NCBI GenBank assembly: GCA_012932865.1
Contig: SAXG01000061.1
Location: 1-64,000, forward strand
Reading direction: 5' to 3'
DNA from: Amylostereum areolatum
Taxonomy: Eukaryota; Basidiomycota; Agaricomycetes; Russulales; Stereaceae
DNA length: 64,000 bases
The notes under the pieces: model-generated
Databases searched by the model: none
The model's input: only the letters and a program-made list of their open reading frames with translations
What the model was told of the DNA's origin: nothing
Made by a program: the position numbers and the translations under genes
In this document: one piece after another, positions 50,360 to 62,091 of the stretch
Position numbering within the stretch: position 1 is the first letter of the stretch
Layout: each line of letters begins with the position of its first letter

Positions 50360-53300
50360 ATGGCGAGCTCAGGAAACACGTCAACGATCGTCAACAGCAC
50401 CGAGATCGACGGCATGGTCAACGGCCGCTGCTACAATCCGCGCGCGCCATTAGAGGGACCTCCGCTCTTCCAGAACGGGGACATCAAGTTTCAAGGTGGG
50501 TATACTCGGTGTTTCAAGGCGAAGGCTGATGGTGAATGTGGGGTGGGCAGCTCACGACGTGGGCTGGATCGTCTGCGCGTTCTTCACGATCGTGGCCTGC
50601 GTCACGTCCTTATGGTTGGTCAACAAGCACCTGCAGTGGTACACCAACGTACGTGCGATGTCCTTCGTGGTCCTTGGGGGGATACTGATCGACTTGGCGT
50701 GTAGAAAAAGGAGCAGCGATGTGCGTTTCTTTTGTCTGTTGTGAGAATGGGGGCTGACGTTCCGCGCCAGACATCGTCCGACTGCTTTTCATGGTGCCCA
50801 TCTACGCCCTCATCAGCTTCGCCTCCTTCCTCTTCTGGGTGCGTCTCTCCTTTCCACTGCCATCACGCCTTCGTCCCTCATCCGGCTCCTTCCCCCAAAG
50901 AACAACTCCACACCCCTCCTGCTCCTCCGCGACGCCTACGAGGCCGTCCTTCTCACCTCCTTCTTCTACCTCCTCCTCACCTACCTCTCCCCGGATCCCG
51001 AAGAGCAAAAGGCGATCCTCCGGAAAGAGGGCCTGTCCAGGCAGAATGACGTCGAGCGCCTCCGCCGCGGAGAACAGCCCAAGAAGTGGTTCTTCCCGCT
51101 CGGGTTCGTCAAGTGGAAGCCTGCCGTGAGGATACCACTCATCGTGTCGGGGGATCGTTTTACTGACGCTTTCTCTTCAGGACGGCCTGTACTTCCTACA
51201 GTACATGAAGTGGGCGGTCTTGCAGTACTGCGTCGTCAGACCTGTGTACGTCCCGTTCTCCCCGTTTCCTTGGGACGCCTCTCACGGTTCTCGCAGGACG
51301 ACCTTGGCCGCGATCGTGCTCAACTACATCGGCTTGTACTGCGAAGAGTCCTGGTCACCTGGCTGGGGACACATCTGGGTGCGTCTCCACGCGCATACAC
51401 CCACCCCGCCATCGTGCTGACCCGTTTGGTGAACAGATCACTGGCATCATCTCCATCAGCGTCAGCGTGGCCATGTACTGTCTCGTCCAGTTCTACCTTT
51501 CCGTCGCGCCCTACCTCGTCAAGCACAAACCCGTCCTCAAGATGGTGTCCATCAAGGCCGTCGGTGCGTGGCCCTCGTTTTGTCGTCTTCGATAGGTGAC
51601 TCGGCTTATATGCTTGCTCCGCGTCGCAGTCTTCCTCACCTTCTGGCAAGCCTCGGCGTTATCGCTCTTGACCATGTTCGACATCGTGAAAGACGTGAGC
51701 CACCTTTCCCATATTCTGCCTGCCACCCTCTCTCGCTGACCCGTCGTCAAGACGCCCTACATGACCGCCGCAGACATCAACATCGGCTGGGGCGCCCTTC
51801 TCGAGACCCTCGAAATGGCGTACGTCCTCCCTCGCTCTCTCCTCCGCCTCGCCTTATTCACTGTAACGTCCGTCCCAGCATATTCGCCTTCGTGCACGTC
51901 AAAGCCTTCAGCTACAAGCCTTACCGACCCGCCGCGCGCGACGCCCAACGCACCCCCCGGCTGCGCGCGCTCATGCACGCGATGGACTTCCGCGAGACCT
52001 TCCGCGAGCTCCGCGCCGGCACCGTCTACATGTGGCACCAGATGCGCGGCAAGGAAACGGACGTCGCCGCGCGGCGCGAGGCGCACCTCGTCGGCGCGTT
52101 CGACAAGTCGCGCACGGACGTGTGGCGCGGTATGCATCAGCGGGAGAAGGGCGCGTCCGACGGGGAGGAGATGGGCGTGGATGTGACGGTTCGTGTGGAT
52201 CGGGTGGTGGATGTGGATGTGGAAGGGGGAGGGGGAGGGGAGGGGGAGAGGCAGTGGTTGGGCGTCGGGGACGATTATGGCTACGGGGTTGCGAGGCGGG
52301 AGAGGAGCGATGCGCTGGGAGTGCAGATCGAGCGGGAGCTCGCGAGGCGGGGGGTCATGGAGCGCGGTAAGCCTATATGTTCCTCCTTTTAACCACCCGA
52401 GTCTCATCGTTCGACCCCGCCCAGTGAACAACGTGCACGACGAACACAACCCCGAGCCGGTCGACACCCGCATCCAACGCTCGTGGTGGCGCGGTCTTTA
52501 CGATCGTGTCTCGCAGTCGAACCCGGACGACGACGACGCCCTGGCGCACCCCTTCATTTTCAAGCCGAAACGCCACGCCAAGTCCAAGTCCAAATCGCGG
52601 GACGAGGAGCGCAAGGGTCTCATGTACACCTACGACGACCTGCCCCCACCCTCCGCGCTGCAGACGTACCGCAGCAGCCGACGCGCAAGCCAGGAGATGG
52701 CCGCGCGGCCGCCTCCCCCCTCGGACGGAATGCCGACCTTGTTCGCCTCCATCCCGGAGCACGACGTCCACCACGCACCGCACCCGTCCCCGCTTTCCCC
52801 CACGCGCTCCGATAGCCTCCTCGGACGCGTGTTCCCGCCCTCTCAGCCACGCACGTCGGAGCACGGACACGCGACCGTCACCAGCGCCTCCTCCCATGCC
52901 CATCCCGACCCGGCGAAACCCCCGCCTGTGACGCGCTACGTGAACGCGGGCCGGGCGGTCGAGCTGACGATCCCGCAATTGTTGGGCGACGTCGGCCCCC
53001 CGCCGCCGCCGTCGCCCGCGTCGCCACCGGGAGGCCGTGGACACGCACCTCCTCCCCATCCTCCCTCGACTTCGGCCTTGGACGAAATGGACCATCGCCG
53101 ACGCTCCTCGCACCGTCGCGAGTCGGCGACGCACCAAGGCGGCCCTCCTCCGCAGCCCAAATCCAAGTCGAAGTCGAACTCCAGGTCTAGGGCAGACGGA
53201 CAGCCGTCGCAGCTCGTGTCGCCCACCTACACTCCCTCGCCGCAACGCGCGCCGTATGCGCCCACGCGCGGATCGCCGTCGTCCCCAGCACGCGGACCGC

Positions 53301-53584
53301 CCTACGGACACCCCGCCTCGCCCTCCTCCCCACCTACGACGCGCGGACCTCCTTACGGACCTCCTTCCTCGCCGTCTTCCCCGACCAGAGCACAAGGACC
53401 ACCGTGCGGACACCCCGCCTCTCCCCCGCCGCTATACGGCTCCCCGGGGCCGGTCTACGCGGCTGCCATGATGCCACCCCCGGCGCCGTCCTACGCCCCA
53501 TCGAGCCCCAGCAGACGCCAGTCTGGGGACGTGTATCGCCAGTCGGGTGCTCAGGACCCCTCGCGGAGCCGTCGCGAGCGCTGA
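50360..53584 (+). CDS. TMEM184/organic solute transporter alpha family membrane protein
   Basis: Twelve exons fit with consistent phase: 50360-50495, 50551-50648, 50705-50720, 50771-50838, 50901-51125, 51181-51245, 51297-51378, 51437-51563, 51630-51694, 51752-51819, 51879-52366 and 52425-53584. The membrane core has about seven hydrophobic segments. It includes HDVGWIVCAFFTIVACVTSLWL, the RDAYEAVLLTSFFYLL segment, LQYCVVRPVTTLAAIVLNYIGLY and the ALLTMFDIVKD-like and ALLETLEMAIFAF helices, all typical of the family (Pfam Solute_trans_a). The long C-terminal half is predicted cytoplasmic, acidic then Pro/Ser-rich, with repeated GPPYGHPASPSSP units near 53290-53420. Yeast and animal members act in vacuolar or solute transport contexts. 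The substrate here is unknown. Confidence 0.9.
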
Positions 53585-54397
53585 CCTTGTTGTATCTTTC
53601 CCCTACTTATCCGGAGCCTGTCCTCCGCGCTTTCTTTTCCGGGTTCTCGTCGAACAGTGCCCTTCTTCTCTTGTGCTGTCTCATCCTGATTTCACGACAT
53701 CTAATGCCCCCTTGCCACGCCCGTCACGATACCTTCTACCTATCTACCTCCCTGCTTGCATAAGTTATACCTTCCCTTATTGACGACCCCACCTTCCTGT
53801 TGTTTGACTCTTCTCCCTCCTCCGTGGTATAGTGCCTTCGTGTGTTATCACTTAACCAGGGGGGAATATCGAGTGGATCTTTGCTCTCGACCCACCCACC
53901 CACCCCTGCGTGCGTGCGTGCGTGCGTGCGTGCTGGTGATACCAAAAGCAAGCCAGGACCGGGAGGCGAGTAGGTCGCCCACGCGATGAGCTGATGTTCT
54001 CCTTTGCCGATGTTCTCTTTTCAGGTCACCCATTTCGATTCAGACCGGTCCACCGGGATTGCGATTTGGACCAGGCGGTTCAGGTTTCACGGTCGAGGCC
54101 ATGGCGCGATGACCACGTACTTACCCACCGGGTGAGTCTGAGACATGTCTGCGGTCTGGTTCGCAATTGACTTCAGGTTATAGATACGCGTGGACGGGGG
54201 TAGGAAATCGTTCACACTCTGGCAGCTTCCACCATCCTCCCCCCCACCTCCCTCCCTCCCTCCCTCCCCCTTATCTCCTTCTCCTCCTCCCTTGACCGCG
54301 CCGGGTGCGCGTTCTCGCCCTTCCAATTTCTTCCTTCTTTTCCTTCACTCGACTAGACCAATCTGTCCATCCCTCCTCCCGTGTCTACGTATCGACG
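53585..54397. other. Intergenic with simple repeats
   Basis: This holds a (TGCG)n run at 53907-53933 and a CCTCC run at 54240-54270, the latter in the promoter of the next gene. No gene was seen. Confidence 0.6.
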
Positions 54398-56390
54398 ATG
54401 CGCACCATCCCCGCCCGCCTCTCGCGCCATCTGCAGCCCCGCCAGTCGGACTCGCAGGCGCATATGGGCCTTGTGTTCGACGGGGGAAACCTCGTCTTGG
54501 GTGATGCGGACGGCGCCGAACAAGGACGAGGACAAGGAGACGTGGGCGCGCTGGGACATGAAGGCGCGTCGCTGAGTCGGCCGCTCCTCGCTGGTCCGGA
54601 CACAGGGGATCAGGAGCAGCCGTTCCTCATCCCTACGGTAGTGCCCCAGCCCGTTCAGAGTCCATCGATGAGCGTCGTTCCCGGTCAAGTTTCGTCGACG
54701 GGGGCTCCGAGTCAGAGCTTGGCGCCGACGAGCGTGCAGAGCCAGAGTGCGCCGGCGCAAACGAGCGCGAGCGCGGTGTCGTCGTTGACGGTCGCGGCCG
54801 AAGCTGTGAGCCGTCCTTTTCTCCCGTTTGGAGGAGCGTGCTAACGGCTACGCGGGGTAGACATCGTCAGTGACGCCTTCACCGTCGGCATCCTCCTCCT
54901 CGACCCCTATTTCCACGACGCCCACATCGACGCCTGTTTCAAGCATCATGTCCTCTTCCTCTAGCATCCCCACCAGCTCAACTACGACTTCCTCTACATC
55001 CTTCTCTCTTCTGCCCACGTCCACGCCTTCCTCTTCCTCTTCCTCATCCTCATCCTCATCTTCATCAATCCACCCGTTCCCGACCGCTCCTCCCACCGCC
55101 GCGACCAACGCGACATCTTCCCGCCACGGCGTGTCCTTCTACATCGGCATCCTCTTCGCCGGGATCGCGGGCGTCTCCATCTTCCTCGCGCTCTTCATGT
55201 GGTGGTTCCGCATCCGCAAACGGACGCACACCCGCTCCTGGGACACGTCCTGGAAATTCGGCTCGCACGCGGACGACGCGCGCACGCCGGGGATCACGAA
55301 CGAGAACCCCGTCGACTGGTGGCAGCCCCTCGGCAGCGGCAGCGGCAGCGGCGGCGGGAGCGAGTCCAAGACCTCGCTGGCGGTGCCCAAGAGGGACGAA
55401 GACCCGTTCCGCGACCCTCAGCCTCTCCCCCCCGCGCTCACGCGCGACCGCCTGTCCGGGCCCTCGGGCTTCGTGCACGGGCCCTACCCCACCGTGCGCC
55501 CGCTCCCGTCCCAGCTGCGCGGCTCGGACAGCAGCATCCCCGGGGTCGCGCAGGAGCTCGGCGCGCTCAAGATCTCCAACCTCGTCACGGGCGACATCGT
55601 CCCGAGCTCGGGCGACGAGAGCAGCCGTCCGCCCACCGCGATGAGCACCGCCAGCAGCGGCCGCGAGCCCCTCGCGCCTTCCAAGCCGCGCTACCTCGGT
55701 CTGCGGAACGGGGGGCTCGACGTGCCCTGGGCCCCCTTGCGCACGCCGGAGAAGAAGTGGAAGGCGCGGCTGGAGGAGAGGCGGGCGTCCGCGACGGAGC
55801 GCCCTGCGCCGCCGCCGCCGCTCACGATGCCGGGACCGCACCAGCAGGAGACGTGGGTGGATTCCCTCCGGGCGAACATCGCGAACGGGTTCCAGTTCTT
55901 TGGGAGCCAAAACGGTGGGGGTGGGGAACAAGAGCGCGAGGGCTCGACCACGGCCAGCAGCGCCACAAGCGCTTTCGATCGCCCCCTCCCCGGACCGCCC
56001 TCGTACGACTACTCTCAACTCCCGACGCCGTGCGACCCGACGGCGGGCACGTATGCATCGCATCTCGTCGGCTCTCCCCACCACATGGAAGCCCCTTTCG
56101 CCCCGCCCCCGATCCCACCGATCCCCCCCTCCTTCCAGTTGCAGAGCCCCCACGGGTACTCTCACTCGCATTCGTACAAGAAGCGATCGACGGGGCGGTT
56201 GGGCCGGTACCCCTCTTCCTCCGCGGCGTCCGTTGGCTCAGACATGTCGCGCTCGTCGAGCGTGGCCACGAGGGTGGGGCGGTTGACGGAGAAGGAAGAG
56301 GCGGCGAGGAAGGCGTTGAGGCAGCGTAGGATGCGCTCTGTGGGGACGGTCAAGTCCAAGTCGAGGGGAAGTGGCGGTCATGATGTGTGA
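54398..56390 (+). CDS. Ser/Thr-rich single-pass membrane protein
   Basis: Two exons, 54398-54805 and 54861-56390 (intron with branch GCTAAC). The protein starts MRTIPARLSRHLQPRQ. It has a long Ser/Thr-rich stretch (about residues 90-215) likely to be O-glycosylated, one membrane helix at about 226-250 (FYIGILFAGIAGVSIFLALF) followed by basic RIRKRTHTR, and a large disordered cytoplasmic tail. This layout resembles fungal cell-wall stress sensors and other mucin-like membrane proteins, but there is no WSC domain or Cys pattern and no clear cleavable signal. The role is unproven. Confidence 0.8.
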
Positions 56391-56604
56391 CCCTTCTACT
56401 TATTAGTTCTAGACTCAGTTTCGCTATGTATTAGCTCGCTGGTCGACATCATCAATCCTATAACTTCTCATGCACATTTACGCCCAGCAAGGCCCATTTA
56501 ACAGCGTGTATCGTCTCCTCGTGTGGTCGTGCTCGACAATCGTAATAAGACGAGTTCCACCTATACCACTTCCTTCGCGCCCACCTTCGTTTTGAGAAAA
56601 CATG

Positions 56605-58285
56605 TCAGGCAGGTGTCGCCCACTGCGCATGCGGCCGTAAACCCCATTCCTGCAGCCAGCTCTCGAATAGCCCGGCAATCTTCGCGTGACCAGCAACAGT
56701 AGGGTGCATATTACTAAAAATCGGGAGGAGTTAGCAAAACCTAAGGCTGGGTAGAAGCAAGCCTTACTCGGGGAAGACATCGTCAAAATCCACCCAACCA
56801 GTGGTGTTGACCAGGAAGACGTTCGAATCACCATGTGAATGGCTAGGACGAAAGAATAGATAGTAAGAATGCTGGACCAGGGAGGGGCTGAGGAGGACGT
56901 ACAGCGTGTCGACTATCAACTCGTAGTCTCCTTGGTAGTACTGGCTGTTTGGCCCGTCCGGCTGCGGCCACCCCCACTGCAACAAAAGGCAATGAGAACA
57001 TGGGATAATGAGAGTCAGTTAACGGAGCACGCTCACGGGAGAAAAGACGAATATGGGCTGGTGTTGGTATATCGTACGCAGGTGCGTGACGAACGATAAA
57101 TAGTTCTACTCGATACCATATCAGCCTTGTCCTTGTACTGGAGACCAACATGATACGTACCTCCACGAAGGCATTATCCGAAATGTTCTGGCTGGCATCG
57201 TTGGCTCTGAACCCTGCATGTTAGCTTCGTTTCATACAGAAATTGACAGTGGTCTACGCACCCAAGGTGGATCACGACATGCGTCGCCGCGGGCACATCC
57301 TTGCGGAAATCCCATGGTGTCGTAAAGTTATGGTCGGTCGTGAAGAAGTACCCATCATCTTCTGTCTGCGATATGTCCAGCAGCGTCAGTAAACAAAGCT
57401 TGTGGAGAGACTGAAGACTCGCCCGGAAGAACTCGAAACTCAGCCCATGCTGGTTCCCAAACGATACAATATCCTGCAGATGGTCGGATTAACCATCGGT
57501 CTCATTCAAAAGTAGAAAATGATACGCACAGTGAGAGCAGCACCGGGCTGGGCAACCACGACATGCTCCGCCTTGAAAAACTCGCCAGTGAGGAACGGCC
57601 ATGCTTGATCCACGCCTTGGTCCAAAAATTGCCCCTGAAAACATTCGTGAGATCTATGGAGGCTGGTAGTTTGCATGGGTATTCACCGCCGACAAGGAGT
57701 CTCCAATGAACTGGAACGCGAGCTTCGAGGGCTTGTAAGGTAGCAATGTCGCTCCCTGGCATTGCATCAGCGACGCGACCCAACCTACAGAACAAAACCG
57801 AGCTCACGTCGTTCAGGGTGATCGTGTCCAGATGTATGCGGTTGTTCTGCCACCCTTCCACGTTCACTCTAACCACCGTCGATCCCGATCGCGAACCGCC
57901 GTCCAGTGGGATGGTGTTTGCGCCGACAGTAACGTTGACGGTGGTGAATGGGCCGTAGTCCACGGACACGCCGAGAGCGGCGGGCGACGCGGTGAAATTG
58001 GCCAAGTTGAGGGTCAGCGAAGTTAGGTCCCGGACGTTCAGCTTAAAGCCCGTCCCCGCCCTAACAAGTTAAACGATGAGTTCGAAGAGATATCATGGGA
58101 GGAAGAAAGCGCTCGCACCACCACGATCCAGGGGAGGAGTCCCATCGCCCATGGTAAAAGATGGCCGGATCGTTGTTTTGTACGACGACCGCCTGCGAAG
58201 GCGTCACCAGTTGTGTCAAGCATGCAACAGCGAAAAGGGAGAATTTCAACCACGACATCGTGCGGGTGGGGCTTTTTTCTGCCAT
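56605..58285 (-). CDS. Secreted SGNH/GDSL esterase, carbohydrate esterase family 2-like
   Basis: CE2 enzymes remove acetyl groups from plant polysaccharides. A signal peptide (MSWLKFSLFAVACLTQLV, from ATG 58258 or the upstream ATG 58285) leads to a beta-sandwich domain beginning IFYHGRWDSSPGSWW. The SGNH domain shows FIGDSLSAG (catalytic Ser near 57697), HLGANDAS (oxyanion Asn) and DNMHPTVAGH (catalytic Asp and His near 56706). About ten exons join in frame; clear ones are 58285-58119, 58060-57808 and the last one ending TGA at 56605. One intron after FEFFR appears to use a GC donor (GCGAGT). The protein looks complete and is probably secreted for lignocellulose use. Confidence 0.9.
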
Positions 58286-58669
58286 CTTGTCCGTGCGGGC
58301 TTTATAGGGCTGTCAAGGCGAGGAGACAGGGACCGAGACGCGTGAAGGAGGGTGAAAGTTGTCATGCCTTGCACCTTGTGATATGTCATCCGACGATCCC
58401 CCGGTGGTTCTTCGGAGAGGTCGCAATGCGTTCACTGTTCAGCCGGGCTATTCACAGGTGAGAGGAGCGTCTTGTGATGGTGCGAAGGGATATGATAGGA
58501 TTCAACCCATAGATTCATACATTGCACAGGAAAACTACACTGAACGAGACGGTCAGCGTGATGTTGTATAATAATACAGCGGAAAAGAGCCTACAGATAC
58601 ACGTCTACAACGACCACCGTGGTCGCAGCCAAGCACATATTATTTTACAACGACGCTCGCCCTTGCGCG

Positions 58670-61300
58670 TCAAGCGTCCACCTTTGAAAGGAGAAACCGC
58701 TCGAAAAACCGGATCTTGGCCGCGTTGGTGAACTCGATCACGCTCTTCTGTTTGAAGCCTAAATCATACCACGCGTCAGCCACATCCTCGTCGACCATGA
58801 TAGAAACGAAAGAGAACGAAGGGCGCGAGCGAGAAAACGAGCGAGTAGACCGAAAGTGGAAAACACTTACCGTGACCCTCCTTCTCGCACACCATCAACT
58901 CGGCGTGCACCCTCTCCTTCACGATATCATACATCGTCAACGCCTCCTGGACCGGTATCCGACTGTCTTTCTCCCCGTGGGCGATGAGTAATGGGACCTC
59001 GATCTTGTCCGCGTGGTTCAGCGGCGAAATGCGTTCGAGGAGCGCGAGCTCCTCCGGGTTCGTTTCATCGCCATATTCGCGTCGACGGTGACTTCTTCGG
59101 TGTGCAGCCGTGTTGCGGAGGAACGATGGCCAGTGCGCGACGCCGAAGTTGGCCACGCCACAGGTGATTTTAGGGGAGAAATGCACGAGACAGGCGAAGA
59201 CCATGTATCCGCCATCTGCAGCCAAGGGATGAGCCGGGAACGGCACAAAGTCTGCAGGAAAGACGTACAGGAACCACCCATCACCGCGACCCGGGACGCG
59301 TCCAACTCGTTCTTCATGTTCGTAGAAATACGGTCCAGCAAGGCGCCGATGTCCCTAAGGCCGACATGAGCTTCCAAGTTCACACACCCACTTAGAAAAA
59401 GAAAGGTATACTTGACGGCGTCCTCACGCTTCTCTACATTGTCCGCGGCCAAGTACCTCTTCCCGTACCCATCGCTTCCACGGACGTTTGGGTATATGAC
59501 CGCGCACCCAAGCTCGTTCAAGAGGTAAAAGTGGATAGGTCTGCGTACAGTCACACAATCAGAGGGGCACGCTAACACGGATGAAGACAAGAAACACACG
59601 TTTTGTATTTGACGGTCGCCTGGCTCTCAGGGCCTCCGTGGATCCCGATAACAACCGGCACCGACGTCTTTCCATTGTTCGGGTGGTAGTAGATGCTCGG
59701 GACCTCCAGTCCATCGAAGCTCTTGAACTTGAGCAGCTGCGGTGCGGGCGTCTTGAACTGGGGTTGCGCCGGGATCGCCTGCGCGTAATGCGTGGGCTTG
59801 AGGTCTACAAAGAGCCTGCCGTCCGCGTCATTCTGCACCGCGTCACCGAAGGCAGGAGAAATGTCCACCAGCGCCAACCCGACCGAGGTACGGTAGGACG
59901 TGAGCTCAAGGACGAGCTCGTTCGGGCGGCCGTTGCGGTGGTTCGTCCCAAAGGTGATGAAGCCGCCTTCCCAATCGAGTTTGAGCTCGATGACGTGGTC
60001 CTTGTGCGGGCCTGACAGGGGGAGGGCGTAGAGCGTGTGCCAGCCTTCGACGTTGGCGCGGAAGATGAGGGCGGTGGACGTGACCCTAGGCGAATAAACG
60101 TTCCAAGGGATAGGACGGAGGGAATGCAACGACGGTTCAGGGGTGGTGACATGTACCACCGCCCGCGTCTGGACGTCGTAGGTGACCACCGAGTTGAAGT
60201 CGCCGTACGCGTTCGTGATGGCGTAGATGAGATGTGGGTTCGCCGGGTCCTGTGAAAACGCCGCGGGGCCATAGGTCGTCTCGTTTGGATTTTCCGTCGT
60301 CCCCGGGAAAACAAGGCGTTCGGGTTCCTTTAGTTTCTTGCCGGATATGTCGATGATATAGATAGGGCGGTAGGATGAACCTATAGGCTGGGTGGCGAGG
60401 ACATAGCGATCATCGATTGAGAAACATTCGAGGAGCCAACGTGTCGTCTCTGGCCCTTGGGGCGGGATCGGTGTGACAAGCTTCGCGATCTTGGTCAGAT
60501 TGAACGAGACGCCGTCATCTGCCTTGAGGCCCGTGTTCGAGCCCGTCAGAGGGACGATATAGAGGAGGATGTCCTTCGTGTTTTCCATGGTGGAAGAGAA
60601 CGCTAACAGTCTGGAAAACATCAGATACAGAGTTCAGACGTTCGCACAGGGAGGCTCACTTGTTGGAGGGTGAAACGATGACGTTGCGGTGTCGGTAGTT
60701 GTCGTCGGTGAGTCGCTCGATGCGACCAACGCCAGGCGAATTGTCAAGTTCGCTTTCAATCTTATGGAACACTTCTGTCTTGTCCTCCCAGTAACGCCTT
60801 GAGCGGATAAGATGAGCCATCGTCGCGGGGAGAAAAACATGGGAAATACCAAAGTTGAAAGTTTTCGTTTCCGTCCATGTCCATGACCATGAGCGTGCCA
60901 CCTGCTCTGTAGGCACCCCTCCAATCATCGCCCGCAATGGACAGGAACTGGGCAATAGTGCGTCCAGAACCGATGTCGAAGTAGGTGAGTCGTTGTAGAT
61001 CGCTGGACGCGGCGTCCACTGGCATGCGATACACCTGCGAGACTTGGGCGTCGGCTGGGCGGTGTTGCACGAATATAGTCCCACTGTCTCCCTCAGAAAC
61101 ACGCTCAAATCCGAACGTATTGAATCCTGTGTCGAATATTAGGACAACGCATAAGGGACACCTGTATAATACGCACCTCGTCCAGAGTCCTCGTATTTCT
61201 TCATGGCCTCGAAGATGCGCTCGGGAACGGGGTCGACATTGAGAGCCTTGATCTGGCTCGCGGGTCGAGTGAAGGGAAGATCGTCGTAGTCGGTGGACAT
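58670..61300 (-). CDS. S9 family serine peptidase (prolyl oligopeptidase/acylaminoacyl-peptidase type)
   Basis: It starts MSTDYDDLPFTRPASQ at 61300 and ends FLLSKVDA with TGA at 58672-58670. The N-terminal two thirds form a beta-propeller-like region (repeated blades such as IAQFLSIAGDDWRGAYRAGG and RPIYIIDISGKK). The C-terminal alpha/beta-hydrolase domain has VVIGIHGGPESQ, AVIYPNVRGSDGYGK, the nucleophile elbow GGSYGGYM (Ser codon at 59272-59270, split from the rest by an intron), Asp in HGEKDSRIPV and His in KEGHG. There are several short introns; a large central exon spans about 60610-59610. No signal peptide is seen, so it is likely cytosolic peptide turnover. The family call is firm; substrate preference is not. 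Confidence 0.9.
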
Positions 61301-62091
61301 GGTTGGAAGCGCTGGGCAAGAGGTGGCTATTGATGGGAACGCATGCCCTCAGGCTTTTGTACTTCGACCCGGTCTTTATATAGCGATGTCGAGGGCACCG
61401 TGTGGGACGACGAGCGCGTAAAGTGGGAGTCAGAGATAAGGTCGCATCGACAGGCCCTGTCATCGACGACGATGATGGCGACGCATTAAGAAGAGTGTGA
61501 TGGATGGTGTCGGGCCGTGTATTATCGAACGCCACGTCGGTACCCGCGCGACGCTGGGAATCTGCAGGTGACAACCGCCGGGTGTGGGGGGAGTATATTG
61601 TTCGGGGACGTCGTTGGGAGGGAGAAGACGTCGTCGGCGCCGTGAGACTTTATGGAGGGAACGACGCGGACGGCGCTCGCCGTCGTCCACAGCGACAATG
61701 TCGGAAAAACGGATTCGGACTTATCAGGTGTTTGGCTCATCAGTTCCTGATAATTACCATTATCCGCTTCAGAGAAGCCTTACAAGTGCTGGTAATTAGA
61801 ACCTGCAATTATTCGTCGCTGATCAGCGTGACCGCCTGATTACCAAGCATAGCCGGCAATTATCCGCGGCTGATCAGCGATGAATGTTGGATGGACCGTC
61901 GTTCTTGTTCGTGACCACCTCCCCCACACCCCTCTGCACCCCGTAGGGTTAGGTATCATCGCCGTCCCTGTACATATTGTATTCCTTTGAGTTTCCAACT
62001 GTTTCTCACTGTCTCTATTCGTCCTTTTTCACCCTCTGATCTCCTCCGTCTTTTTTCACCCTCCGATCTCATCCGTCGTGCACGAACACCA
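61301..62091. other. Divergent promoter region with a short direct repeat
   Basis: This lies between the S9 peptidase gene (minus) and the Plavaka gene (plus). The block GCAATTATYCGYSGCTGATCAGCG occurs twice, at about 61804-61827 and 61856-61879, next to further ATTACC/GGTAATT pieces. No gene was seen. The repeats may belong to the 5' subterminal part of the Plavaka element. Confidence 0.45.

Noticed and set aside
52373..53413. A 346-codon minus-strand frame opposite the last exon of the TMEM184-like gene
   Set aside because: It is an Arg-rich antisense shadow; the plus frame is continuous with a well-supported spliced gene.
55065..56171. A 368-codon minus-strand frame and a 376-codon plus frame inside the membrane protein gene
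   Set aside because: Both are shadows in GC-rich coding sequence, with Arg/Gly/Ala-heavy text and no domain.
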